Positions 23,564 through 31,341 of a stretch of 40,751 nucleotides of DNA are shown in pieces. The DNA comes from Caldifarciminota bacterium UBA6260 (GTDB lineage Bacteria > Hydrothermota > 32-111): assembly GCA_002441125.1 (NCBI GenBank), contig DJVI01000010.1, positions 1 to 40,751 of the forward strand, read 5' to 3'. The translations under genes were made by a program, and so were the position numbers. The notes beneath the pieces were generated by a model. It did not search any database. It was not told the DNA's origin and saw only the letters and a program-made list of their open reading frames with translations. The number at the start of each line of letters is the position of its first letter. The stretch's first letter is position 1.

Positions 23564-24336
23564 TTATCAACAAATTGTATGAAATTTTCTTTGAAATTTT
23601 TAAATTCCTTCAGTGGGAAAAGATGATCTCCTTTATGTAAAAAAATATTTTTCACATTGTAATTTTTTAATAGTCTCTGTGTCAGATCACAGTATGTTAT
23701 TATGTCATAGATTCCAAGATGGATTTCACTAACATTTAAAAATTCTGAATTTTCGATTTTTCTGTCAGCAACAAAATACTGGATTTCAAAATATCCTTTT
23801 CTGTCAGTGTGAGTCATATCATTTAGCCAGTAAGCATAGTAAGGTTTTCTACCTATCTTTGCATAGTCAGGATATTTGAACTTTTCAGGGAAAATTGAAA
23901 GAATTTTTCCTGCATATCTAAAGAATTCTTTCTTTTCATATAAAAATAAACCTAAACCTTTTGTTTGTTTTTTCGCTTCAATGAAAGGTGTAATAAGCAT
24001 TATATTTTTAACGGATCCTTTGAATTTGGTGTAAAAAAGTTCAGTAACATAAGAACCAAAGGAGTGGGAGACTATTTTAATCTCTTTGTATCCTTTTTTT
24101 TCTATTAATTCAAATATCGTATCAACATAAGTCTGAAAATCTCTCTCTTCTGTATAACCGTGGAATGGATGGTCAGAGGCAAAAAAAGAAATATTTTTTT
24201 CTTCTAATATTTTGAAATATCGTTTAAAAGAATATGATGTTCCTCCAAGCCCATGTAATAAAAGTATGCAACTTTTTCTACTGTTTAAAGCCTTGTAATG
24301 AAAAAAAACATTTTTATACTTTACTTTATATAACAT
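23560..24336 (-). CDS. Alpha/beta hydrolase
   Basis: A 258-residue serine hydrolase fold. The oxyanion segment is LLLHGLGGTSYSF, the nucleophile elbow VSHSFGSY (Ser92) and the catalytic His238 lies in HKGDHLFPL. It is likely an esterase or lipase-like enzyme; the substrate is unknown. There is no signal peptide. The ATG at 24336 stands 6 bases after a predicted -10 box with no ribosome site. It is first in a two-gene operon with the ZIP transporter, overlapping it by 4 bases. Confidence 0.83.
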   Translation of the reverse strand: MLYKVKYKNVFFHYKALNSRKSCILLLHGLGGTSYSFKRYFKILEEKNISFFASDHPFHGYTEERDFQTYVDTIFELIEKKGYKEIKIVSHSFGSYVTELFYTKFKGSVKNIMLITPFIEAKKQTKGLGLFLYEKKEFFRYAGKILSIFPEKFKYPDYAKIGRKPYYAYWLNDMTHTDRKGYFEIQYFVADRKIENSEFLNVSEIHLGIYDIITYCDLTQRLLKNYNVKNIFLHKGDHLFPLKEFKNFKENFIQFVDK

Positions 24337-24342
24337 AAAAAA

Positions 24343-24370
24343 ATATTATCATAAAAAAAACTATTTTCAA
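24343..24370 (-). promoter_or_regulatory. Promoter of the hydrolase-ZIP operon, leaderless layout
   Basis: Minus strand: TTGAAA (24370-24365), 16-bp spacer, TAATAT (24348-24343), then six T to the ATG at 24336. The -35 box is only 4 bases from the -35 box of the divergent EamA promoter. Confidence 0.6.
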
Positions 24371-24374
24371 CATA

Positions 24375-24402
24375 TTGACTTTAAATATTATTACAATATA
24401 TT
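24375..24402 (+). promoter_or_regulatory. Promoter of the EamA exporter, leaderless layout
   Basis: TTGACT (24375-24380), 16-bp spacer, TATATT (24397-24402), then eight bases to the ATG at 24411. There is no ribosome site. Confidence 0.7.
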
Positions 24403-24410
24403 TACTTGAT

Positions 24411-25283
24411 ATGAAAAAGAGTTATCTAACAATATTCGCTCTAATACCTGCAATAATTTGGGGTTATTCGTTTATTGCAACCAAATATGCTGTTATGTAT
24501 ATAAAACCAGCAACTTTAGGTTTTTTGAGATTTTTAATTTCTTATATTATTTTAGAATTTTTAGTTTTTATTAGAAAAGAGAACTGTAAAGTTGTTTTAA
24601 AAGATAAGGTGTTATTTTCTCTAATGGGATTTTTTGGAATCACCTTCTATTTTTTAGGAGAAAATTTTGGATTAAAATATACGAGTTCATCAAATGGTGC
24701 TTTGATTGTTTCAACGATTCCGATTTTCACATTGCTTGTTGATAAAATAGTTTATAGAAAAAAAATATCATATATCCTTACATTAGGGATAATGCTAAGC
24801 TTTATAGGAATATATATCCTGCTTTTCGGGTTTTCTCTAATTAAAAATGTTAATGTCAAAGGCGACCTTGTAATGTTCATTCCTGTTATATCATGGGTAA
24901 TCTATACATATATTTCGAAGATGAAGAGTTCAAAATATTCAATTTTTTTTATTACCAAAGAGATGACATTCTATGGATCTATATTCTTTATCCCATTCAT
25001 CTTTTTTGAAAGAGGTAGTTTTTGTATTTTTAAGTTGAACGCTCCAACCATTCTTTCTGTTCTATATCTTGGTATAGTTTGTTCATCACTTGCATACATA
25101 TTATGGAACAAAGCTTTAAAAGAGTTTGATGAGAAAATAGTAAATTCTTTCATATACACGATACCTATATTCACTATTACAGGAGAAATTCTACTTTTAA
25201 GAACTTTTCCAAAAATAAATTTTTATATTGCTCTTGTTCTTGTTATTACAGGCTTGATTTTAACAAATTTTTCTAACGATTGA
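24411..25283 (+). CDS. EamA-family (DMT) exporter
   Basis: A 290-residue inner-membrane protein with ten hydrophobic segments in two EamA repeats. The first repeat shows PAIIWGYSFIATKYAV, LRFLISYIILEFL and LKYTSSSNGALIVSTIPIF; the second ends with SSLAYILWNKALK and YTIPIFTITGEILLL. Members export amino acids or other small metabolites. The start at 24411 (MKKSYLTIFALIP) is fixed by the promoter; an earlier in-frame start at 24375 is inside the -35 box. It is monocistronic and followed by an inverted repeat at 25286-25315. Confidence 0.88.
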   Translation: MKKSYLTIFALIPAIIWGYSFIATKYAVMYIKPATLGFLRFLISYIILEFLVFIRKENCKVVLKDKVLFSLMGFFGITFYFLGENFGLKYTSSSNGALIVSTIPIFTLLVDKIVYRKKISYILTLGIMLSFIGIYILLFGFSLIKNVNVKGDLVMFIPVISWVIYTYISKMKSSKYSIFFITKEMTFYGSIFFIPFIFFERGSFCIFKLNAPTILSVLYLGIVCSSLAYILWNKALKEFDEKIVNSFIYTIPIFTITGEILLLRTFPKINFYIALVLVITGLILTNFSND

Positions 25284-25285
25284 TT

Positions 25286-25315
25286 ACAAAATTGTAATTC
25301 AAATTACAATTTTGT
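25286..25315 (+). terminator. AT-only inverted repeat after the EamA gene
   Basis: A perfect 14-bp stem (ACAAAATTGTAATT, 25286-25299, with its complement 25302-25315) with a two-base loop. It begins 3 bases after the stop codon. The stem has few G-C pairs and no T-run after it, so it may be a weak terminator, an mRNA 3'-end protector, or a binding site for the next gene 40 bases downstream. Confidence 0.45.
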
Positions 25316-25352
25316 TAAAAACTTTATCTTTCAAAAGATGTAAGTTATTAAA

Positions 25353-25380
25353 TTGAAAAACTTAAATTCTGGCATAGATT
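25353..25380 (+). promoter_or_regulatory. Promoter of the surface-protein cluster
   Basis: TTGAAA (25353-25358), 16-bp spacer, TAGATT (25375-25380). An AAAGGAGG site follows at 25401-25408 before the ATG at 25413. Confidence 0.55.
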
Positions 25381-25412
25381 TTGCTTCTTTAGGTAGAAAA
25401 AAAGGAGGCAAA

Positions 25413-25907
25413 ATGAAAAAAAGAATTTTAATAACAGTTCTTTCTCTTCTTCTTCTCTTATCGGTTAACATTTATGCTCAGGATACAACTACAGATGAGG
25501 GAAAAGATACATATCAGCAGGAGATGAACCAACAGAAGGAACAGAATGAAGGGCAGACACAGAATATGGAACAGAATAGAAACCAAGAGCAGAATGGAGC
25601 TCAGGAAAAAAATCAAGAAGGAAATCTTAATCAGGAAAAGAACCAGATAAAGAATCAAGAGAAGAATAAAAATGAAGACAAATCTGCAGAGAATAAGAAC
25701 AAGGAACAGAACAAAGTGAAAAATCAGGAGAAGAATTTCGTAGATGAAGATGGTGATGGAATATGTGACAATTCAGAAAATGGTGATGGTAACGAATACC
25801 AGAACAGAAATAAGAATCAGACGAGAAACCAACAAAAACATGGAGAAGGTAATTGTCAAGGAAATTGTAACAGGACCCCAAAAAATGATAGTAGGAAGAA
25901 AAATTAG
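25413..25907 (+). CDS. Exported Gln/Asn/Lys/Glu-rich low-complexity protein
   Basis: A 164-residue protein with a clear signal peptide (ILITVLSLLLLLSVNIYA, cleaved before QD). The mature part has almost no hydrophobic residues; it is a run of irregular NQE/KNQ repeats (QEKNQEGNLNQEKNQIKNQE) and is surely disordered. One Asp-Gly calcium-type motif, DEDGDGICDN, lies near residue 115, and a basic tail with three cysteines follows (GICD, NCQGNC). I recognise no family. The start at 25413 has an AAAGGAGG site; an earlier TTG at 25353 lies in the promoter. The calcium-type motif links it to the next gene. Confidence 0.7.
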   Translation: MKKRILITVLSLLLLLSVNIYAQDTTTDEGKDTYQQEMNQQKEQNEGQTQNMEQNRNQEQNGAQEKNQEGNLNQEKNQIKNQEKNKNEDKSAENKNKEQNKVKNQEKNFVDEDGDGICDNSENGDGNEYQNRNKNQTRNQQKHGEGNCQGNCNRTPKNDSRKKN

Positions 25908-26547
25908 ACCTCACACTCCCTTTTTAAATAAAACGGCGACACTGGAAGGTATCCCTTCCTTCCAGTGTTTGCTATTTATTATTATCTTTTTATTTGTTCC
26001 TATTTTTTCAGCAGCTCCATCAAAAAATTTAGGATATGTTTATGGGTATAAAGATCTAAATGGTGATGGTATAAATGATATTTATCAGGATAAAAATGGC
26101 GATGGGATAAACGATCTGAACGGTGATACTTTAATAAAAATCGATTTTGTTGATGATGATAAAGATAATGTGAACGATATATTTTCAGATGAGGATGGAG
26201 ATGGTATAAATGACAAATTTATAGAATCAAAATATATGCCTGTTATTGACAGGGATAGTAATTTTGTTAACGATATAACAGGCCATGGATACAAAAAAGG
26301 GTTTTACGATGGATATACTTATGGAAAAGTTGTTGAGGAGTTGGGTATTATTCTTGAGGAGTTTGTTGATACAGATGGAGATTTTACAGATGATAGGATA
26401 GGAAGAAGTATTAAAGATTTTAAACAGAGTGACAGGTTTATAGATGAAGATGGGGATGGGATAAACGATGATAGACAGAAAGGGTTTATGCCAGATTTGA
26501 AATATAAAAAGGTTAAACCAATCCAGCCAAAAAAGGGGAAAAGATGA
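25885..26547 (+). CDS. Exported Asp-Gly-repeat (calcium-binding-type) protein
   Basis: At most a 220-residue protein. A hydrophobic export signal (CLLFIIIFLFVPIFSAAP) is followed by seven Asp-rich repeats such as DLNGDGINDI, DKNGDGINDL, DEDGDGINDK and DEDGDGINDD, which look like thrombospondin-type-3 or EF-hand-like calcium loops. Cell-surface location is inferred. The start is uncertain. The ATG at 25885 has a weak AGGA site and overlaps the previous gene by 23 bases but gives a long 27-residue lead and puts a hairpin inside the gene; a TTG at 25969, right after the hairpin, gives a compact signal peptide. The stop overlaps the next ATG by 4 bases. Confidence 0.72.
   Translation: MIVGRKIRPHTPFLNKTATLEGIPSFQCLLFIIIFLFVPIFSAAPSKNLGYVYGYKDLNGDGINDIYQDKNGDGINDLNGDTLIKIDFVDDDKDNVNDIFSDEDGDGINDKFIESKYMPVIDRDSNFVNDITGHGYKKGFYDGYTYGKVVEELGIILEEFVDTDGDFTDDRIGRSIKDFKQSDRFIDEDGDGINDDRQKGFMPDLKYKKVKPIQPKKGKR
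25939..25968 (+). terminator. Hairpin between the low-complexity and calcium-repeat genes
   Basis: A perfect 11-bp stem (ACACTGGAAGG, 25939-25949, with its complement 25958-25968), an 8-base loop, and a T-rich but broken tail (TTGCTATTTATTATT). It is likely a partial terminator that lowers expression of the next genes. It overlaps or touches the start of the calcium-repeat gene. Confidence 0.6.
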
Positions 26548-27542
26548 CTAAAAGAATAATATCGATAGTATTTATTTTGTTTTCCATTTCTATCTTTTCA
26601 AACAGTATAAAAATTGGTTTTACAGACAACCTTTTTAAAACAAATGATAACATATCTGATGCAGTGCTTTCTCTTGAAATGAATTTGAAAAAAAATTTTG
26701 AAAAAACAGATATATTTTTCAATTTTGGTATAAACACACCTTTTATCAACAACTACTACATCAGCTTTCCGTCAGATTTCCTTTACCAGATAGTTTTTAA
26801 AGATGATATGAAAACAAGTTTAATTTCGGGAATCTATTCTTATCAAAACTTCTATCTGAACGATTTTTACAAGGAGAATAACCTTTTGACCCCGGGTATT
26901 TTTATTGATTTTAAAAGGAATTTTGATTTTATTTATACTCTAAAAAACTCCTTTGATCTTTATTATAATTATTATCCTTTTTATAATTCTAACTCTTCAA
27001 CATATTTGGAGATTGTCAACAAAAATTATCTATATTTTCCATTCAATTCATCTTTCCATTTATATACAAAAGGTGGATACAAGGTTAAAGATGGTATATT
27101 ACTTCTTAATATAACACCTCTTGTAAGTTTTAATATTTTAAATTTCACTGGACTTTCCCTTTCCTATAACTTCCAAAAAGTTTCCTCAAAAATTATAGAT
27201 TATTATTTTGATGACTCATTTTTAGATGATTATTCGTTTAATAAAAATCTTTCTTTAACTGGGAAAATAACTTTTCAGTTTGGACAGAGTTCAAAATTTA
27301 TATTCTCTTCAACATATGAAAATATCGATTTTTTGACTTTAAAACATATAATCGCTGATTCTTTGTTTATAGAGGGAGAAATCGAAAACAGAACAGATAA
27401 AATTTTACATTTAGGATTTAACTTTATTTACTCAAAAGATAAAAATGTTTATAATATAAACTATGAGTTTATCAAAAAAGAATCAACCAATCCTTACTAT
27501 ACTTTTAATTCTAACACTATTAATTTTTCTTTTAAATTTTAA
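26544..27542 (+). CDS. Outer-membrane beta-barrel-like protein
   Basis: A 332-residue protein with a signal peptide (IISIVFILFSISIFS). The mature part alternates polar and aromatic residues in short strands separated by Asn/Asp/Ser turns, and ends NTINFSFKF with a terminal Phe, the usual barrel-assembly signal. No family is recognised. The ATG at 26544 overlaps the calcium-repeat gene by 4 bases, and its last 80 bases overlap the next gene in another frame. Likely role: outer-membrane partner of the exported repeat proteins; this is inference. Confidence 0.68.
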   Translation: MTKRIISIVFILFSISIFSNSIKIGFTDNLFKTNDNISDAVLSLEMNLKKNFEKTDIFFNFGINTPFINNYYISFPSDFLYQIVFKDDMKTSLISGIYSYQNFYLNDFYKENNLLTPGIFIDFKRNFDFIYTLKNSFDLYYNYYPFYNSNSSTYLEIVNKNYLYFPFNSSFHLYTKGGYKVKDGILLLNITPLVSFNILNFTGLSLSYNFQKVSSKIIDYYFDDSFLDDYSFNKNLSLTGKITFQFGQSSKFIFSSTYENIDFLTLKHIIADSLFIEGEIENRTDKILHLGFNFIYSKDKNVYNINYEFIKKESTNPYYTFNSNTINFSFKF

Positions 27543-27975
27543 TTCCTGTTCTTTTTTCTCTAACAAAACTTATGAATATATTAAGTGTGTTTTAGAGGAA
27601 GACACACTAAAATTCGAAAAAAATTGTAAAGGTGAAAAAGATTTGGGATATTACTATCTTTACGGAGAAAATGAAGATAGTAGTGTTAATATTATTATCT
27701 CCTTTCCAGATACTACAAGATTCAATTATATATACATACCATACGATTATAACACTTACATAGTTATAAATTTTAAAAGATCAGGCAAGATTTACAAATG
27801 TTCTTCATATCTTGGTAACGGTAAAATCTATATTGAGTCTTCGCCAGATTCTTTTTTTAGTCAACTTGCTGGAACTTTTGAAGGGGTTTTGTTGAACACT
27901 TTGGATTATAATGATAGTTTAACTGTTAGTTTGGGAGAATTTTTGTTCTATTTTAATCAGCAGGAAATGAAATGA
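27463..27975 (+). CDS. Lipoprotein-like exported protein
   Basis: A 170-residue protein with a strongly hydrophobic N-terminus (ILTILLILTLLIFLL) ending in NFNSCSFF, where the cysteine could be lipidated although the lipobox is poor. The mature part is beta-rich (FNYIYIPYDYNTYIVINFK, GKIYIESS). The family is unknown. The ATG at 27463 lies 80 bases inside the barrel gene, so the barrel's C-terminal strand and this signal peptide share DNA. Its last 23 bases overlap the convergent histidine-kinase gene. Confidence 0.6.
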   Translation: MSLSKKNQPILTILLILTLLIFLLNFNSCSFFSNKTYEYIKCVLEEDTLKFEKNCKGEKDLGYYYLYGENEDSSVNIIISFPDTTRFNYIYIPYDYNTYIVINFKRSGKIYKCSSYLGNGKIYIESSPDSFFSQLAGTFEGVLLNTLDYNDSLTVSLGEFLFYFNQQEMK

Positions 27976-29338
27976 TAAATGTTGTTCCTTTTGAAAATAT
28001 AGAAGAAAATGTTATTTCACCTTTATAAAGTTCAACAATTTTTTTTATAGAATATAGCCCTATACCAGTGCCGGAACCTCTTTTGTAATATGTCTGGGAA
28101 TTTTTTGTGGTAAAATAAAGGTCAAAAATCTTTTCTTTAATTTCATCGGTTATTCCCTCTCCAGTATCTTCTATTTCAAGAAAAATTTTATGGTTTTTAT
28201 AATATGTTCTGAGTATGATATTTTTAATAGATGAATTCTGCAAAGCATCAATGGCATTATCAATAATATTGTCAAAGACCATTTTCAAGTCATTTCTGTT
28301 TATTTTTAATTTTGGGAGGGCAACACCTTCATAAAAAGAGGCTGTTATATTTTCATTTCTTAAGGTCTGATCTAAAAATTTTAACTCATCTTTAACAAAC
28401 TCATTCAAATCAATATACTCTTCTATATCAGAAACTTTTTTGTTTAAAAGTAATTTTAATTGATTTGAAACGAATTCAATGTTTTCAACAACTTTATCAA
28501 GCTTGAACTGACTAACAAGTTCAGGTCTCTTTTTTACAAGTATCTGAATGTAACCATAAACAGTTGTGAGTGGATTGTTAATGTTGTGAACTATCGATTC
28601 ACTGAATTTCTCTATGGTTAATGTTCTATTTATCCTTAAAAGTTCCAGATTCTTTTTTGCTTCCTCTTCAATCTTGATAACAGTATAAAATGCATTTATA
28701 TAAAAAGAAATAAATGTCGCTATGAAAACGAGTACCAAAATATGTATAGAAACAAAAAGGAAAAGAATATCGTTAAAGTGTTTGAATTCAAGATTTTTAT
28801 CTTCCCAGAAAATCATTGTGTATTCAGGTAAATTTTCATAATTTGACTTTTTATAACTAACAAGAAAATGTTTTGTTTCAAAAAAACCGTAAGAATTGTT
28901 TAAAACATAGTACCTTTCAAACTCCTTTTTTACTTCATCGGGAATCTGTTCATGATCGAGAAAAATGGAGAAATATTTTCCATTTTCTTTTTTTTCAAAA
29001 AAAATATTTAAGAGTATATTTTTACTTTCTTGGGGAACCATGTAAATCTTTTCGCCATATTTTATAAATAGATTTTTTTCAAAAATATAAAAATTTGGGT
29101 TATACTTGTTTTCTTTTTCAAATTTAAAATCTTTTAAATAATTATCTTCTTTCAATATGGTGAAAAGATTTGAATTTAAAAGAGAGATCATATTTCTTAA
29201 ATTATTTTGACTGTTTATGAAACACTCTTGTTTAATATCATTTTTTACATTATTGTAAAGAATAAATGAGAATGAGAGTTCAAGAAAAAGGATTATTGAA
29301 GCTATTGTTATGATGTAATAGAGATATTCTTTTTTCAT
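27953..29338 (-). CDS. Membrane sensor histidine kinase
   Basis: A 461-residue kinase. TM1 (about 8-28) and TM2 (about 191-215) enclose an extracytoplasmic sensor of about 160 residues without a recognised fold. The kinase core follows: H-box SIVHNINNPLTTVYGY with His251, N-box NIIDNAIDAL, G1 IEDTGEGI and G2 GSGTGIGLYSIKKIVE, ending at the G3 region. No HAMP or PAS domain is seen, and no response regulator is in the window. The ATG follows the stop of the upstream PDZ-membrane gene with no gap, so it belongs to the four-gene operon that starts at 32159. Confidence 0.93.
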   Translation of the reverse strand: MKKEYLYYIITIASIILFLELSFSFILYNNVKNDIKQECFINSQNNLRNMISLLNSNLFTILKEDNYLKDFKFEKENKYNPNFYIFEKNLFIKYGEKIYMVPQESKNILLNIFFEKKENGKYFSIFLDHEQIPDEVKKEFERYYVLNNSYGFFETKHFLVSYKKSNYENLPEYTMIFWEDKNLEFKHFNDILFLFVSIHILVLVFIATFISFYINAFYTVIKIEEEAKKNLELLRINRTLTIEKFSESIVHNINNPLTTVYGYIQILVKKRPELVSQFKLDKVVENIEFVSNQLKLLLNKKVSDIEEYIDLNEFVKDELKFLDQTLRNENITASFYEGVALPKLKINRNDLKMVFDNIIDNAIDALQNSSIKNIILRTYYKNHKIFLEIEDTGEGITDEIKEKIFDLYFTTKNSQTYYKRGSGTGIGLYSIKKIVELYKGEITFSSIFSKGTTFIISFPAD

Positions 29339-30343
29339 TTATAAAAAAACTTTATACAATTTACTCTTGTATCTTAACATTAAAATTAAAGCGATATAAT
29401 AAAATAAAAAGAAAAAGTAGAATGGAATAAGTTCCCTTTTTCTCAAAATTATTGGCAAAGAATAAAAGATTGGATAAGTCAGAAGGATAAAGATAAAAAG
29501 ATAAGATGAAGCGAAATATTCAACAGGGTTACCCTTTTCATATAATTTTAAAATTTTTTTCATTATCAGGATTATCGAATGTATAATGTTCAAAGAGATG
29601 CTGAGTTGGAATAATTTTACAGATTGCATAACCTTTCTATAATCTATAACTTTCAAAGTAGAAGTCCAATGTAAATAGTTTGCCATCCATATTGCTATTG
29701 AGAGAAAAACTGTAATTATAACTAAATAGGATATAAAAGAATATTTAGAATTGGTTAGAAAGTTTTTTGTAAAAAGAAAAAGTGAGAGTTGATTTATAAG
29801 GCATAGAAACATGAATATAAAGTATAGAATCCTGTTACTGAAAGGAACATTTATAAAAACTGAAATGAAAGAGAGAGTCAAAAACAAAAAGAAAAAAGAA
29901 ATTATGGTTGTTGAAAGTGGATAGTTAAGAATTATTAGAAAGATTAAAGTTAAAAATGATAAACCTAAAAAGAGTGAGAATAGAAGTTCAAATACCGAGA
30001 ATCTTTTTTCAAGTTTTAAGTTTACAGTTTTTATTTTCTCACCATCAGAAACTTTATAGATAACTTCAGATGAAGGTTTGATTCTATCAAAAATTAAATT
30101 GAATAGATAATGCTTGTTTTCAATTTTTATATCATTCACATAGAGCAATCTGTCTCCAATAGATACATTTGTTTTGTAAAGGTTGCTATTGGTTGGAATG
30201 TATTTAAAATATATTCCATCATCTCTTTCTTCATAAATCGCCTTGTCTGTTGAAATAAGAGAACCCTTATAAGTTATATACAATTGACTTATGAAGAAGA
30301 GAAAATAAAATGGAATTAAAATTATTCTGTTAAAATTTTTCAT
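29339..30343 (-). CDS. PDZ-domain multi-pass membrane protein (copy 2)
   Basis: A 334-residue protein: TM1 (about 8-24), a PDZ-like domain outside the membrane (about 40-115; GDRLLYVNDIKIENKHYLF), then about seven more hydrophobic segments. It is a paralogue of the preceding protein, aligning at AIWMANYLH near residue 217 and in the last segments. The layout resembles the input module of ComP-type kinases, but no kinase domain is attached; the kinase is the next gene. It may sense a peptide or a membrane signal; this is inference. It overlaps the upstream paralogue by 4 bases. Confidence 0.75.
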   Translation of the reverse strand: MKNFNRIILIPFYFLFFISQLYITYKGSLISTDKAIYEERDDGIYFKYIPTNSNLYKTNVSIGDRLLYVNDIKIENKHYLFNLIFDRIKPSSEVIYKVSDGEKIKTVNLKLEKRFSVFELLFSLFLGLSFLTLIFLIILNYPLSTTIISFFFLFLTLSFISVFINVPFSNRILYFIFMFLCLINQLSLFLFTKNFLTNSKYSFISYLVIITVFLSIAIWMANYLHWTSTLKVIDYRKVMQSVKLFQLSISLNIIHSIILIMKKILKLYEKGNPVEYFASSYLFIFILLTYPIFYSLPIILRKRELIPFYFFFLFYYIALILMLRYKSKLYKVFL

Positions 30344-31341
30344 AATTTTGACTTCAAGAAAGTTTTATACACCAATATGGAAAGAAGTGGAACAGCTGAA
30401 AAACTGATACACAAGTTTACAGGTAAAACTTCTTTTTTACCAAAAGCTACTGGAAAAGCATAAAGAAATATATAAGGTAAAAATCCAAGAAGGAAAAGGA
30501 TTGATGTTATTGTGACAAGATCAAACTTTTTTTCTTTTATATTGGAATAGATTGAATAGATCATAAAAAAAATACCAGCCATGCTAATAAGACCGAAAAA
30601 AAATTGTGAGATCTTTACGATTGTCATCAATCTATTCAAGTTAGATTTAGTTAAAGTTAGTGCAAAGTTAAGATATGAAACTAACCATATAGTAAAAATG
30701 AAAAAAGAGATCAGATAAGTAACTATAAGGTATTCTTTTTTATAATCCTTTTTAAGAATAAAAGAAAAATGGATAATTAAAGCAGGTAAAAAGGAACCTG
30801 ATATTATTAAGAAAATGTAAAGTTGGTAGGTTATAAAAGAAACAAGAGAAAAGATATGAGTAACTGTAACAAGGGAGTAGAAAAGAAAAACAAAAAAACT
30901 CTCTTTTGAATTTTCCTCAAATGAAAGGTAAAAGAGAAATGAAAGGAAAAAAATTATTGAAACCATAATCAGTTCAAAAATAAAAAAATTTCTTGAATAA
31001 TAGTATCCAAGTTTTACAGGAATGTTCAAAATTTTTTTATCTCTTGTTATGGTATAAATGTATACCTTATCTACTCCAGCTTTTTCGATAATGTTTCCTT
31101 TGAGGTCCGAGAGAGATTTTGGAACTTTACCATTTATGGCAACTATTTTATCACCAACTTCAAGGTTAGAGAAAAAACCAGAGGAAAAAGGTTTTACATA
31201 AACGATTTCTATTGTTTTATCATCATTCTCTTTGTAGGTTATTCCATCAGAAGAAAGTTTATAAATATTATAAAAACCTAAAGAGTTAACAACAATTACA
31301 ATAACTGAAATAGTTATAAATAAACTAAAATTATATCTCAT
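30340..31341 (-). CDS. PDZ-domain multi-pass membrane protein (copy 1)
   Basis: A 333-residue protein: TM1 (about 7-25), a PDZ-like domain (about 40-112) with the carboxylate-loop region FSNLEVGDKIVAINGKVP, then about seven hydrophobic segments. It shares order, length and motifs (TIWLVSYLNF, FPVAFGKKEVLP) with the following gene, so the pair arose by tandem duplication. Function is not established; the operon with a histidine kinase suggests a receptor role. It overlaps the metallo-beta-lactamase-fold gene by 4 bases and the paralogue by 4 bases. Confidence 0.75.
   Translation of the reverse strand: MRYNFSLFITISVIVIVVNSLGFYNIYKLSSDGITYKENDDKTIEIVYVKPFSSGFFSNLEVGDKIVAINGKVPKSLSDLKGNIIEKAGVDKVYIYTITRDKKILNIPVKLGYYYSRNFFIFELIMVSIIFFLSFLFYLSFEENSKESFFVFLFYSLVTVTHIFSLVSFITYQLYIFLIISGSFLPALIIHFSFILKKDYKKEYLIVTYLISFFIFTIWLVSYLNFALTLTKSNLNRLMTIVKISQFFFGLISMAGIFFMIYSIYSNIKEKKFDLVTITSILFLLGFLPYIFLYAFPVAFGKKEVLPVNLCISFSAVPLLSILVYKTFLKSKL

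Noticed and set aside
25744..25907. A second open frame (+1) under the end of the low-complexity gene, suggesting a frameshift fusion with the calcium-repeat gene
   Set aside because: The overlapping part has no plausible protein character, there is a hairpin and a signal peptide in between, and both proteins have their own export signal, so two genes fit better than a programmed frameshift.
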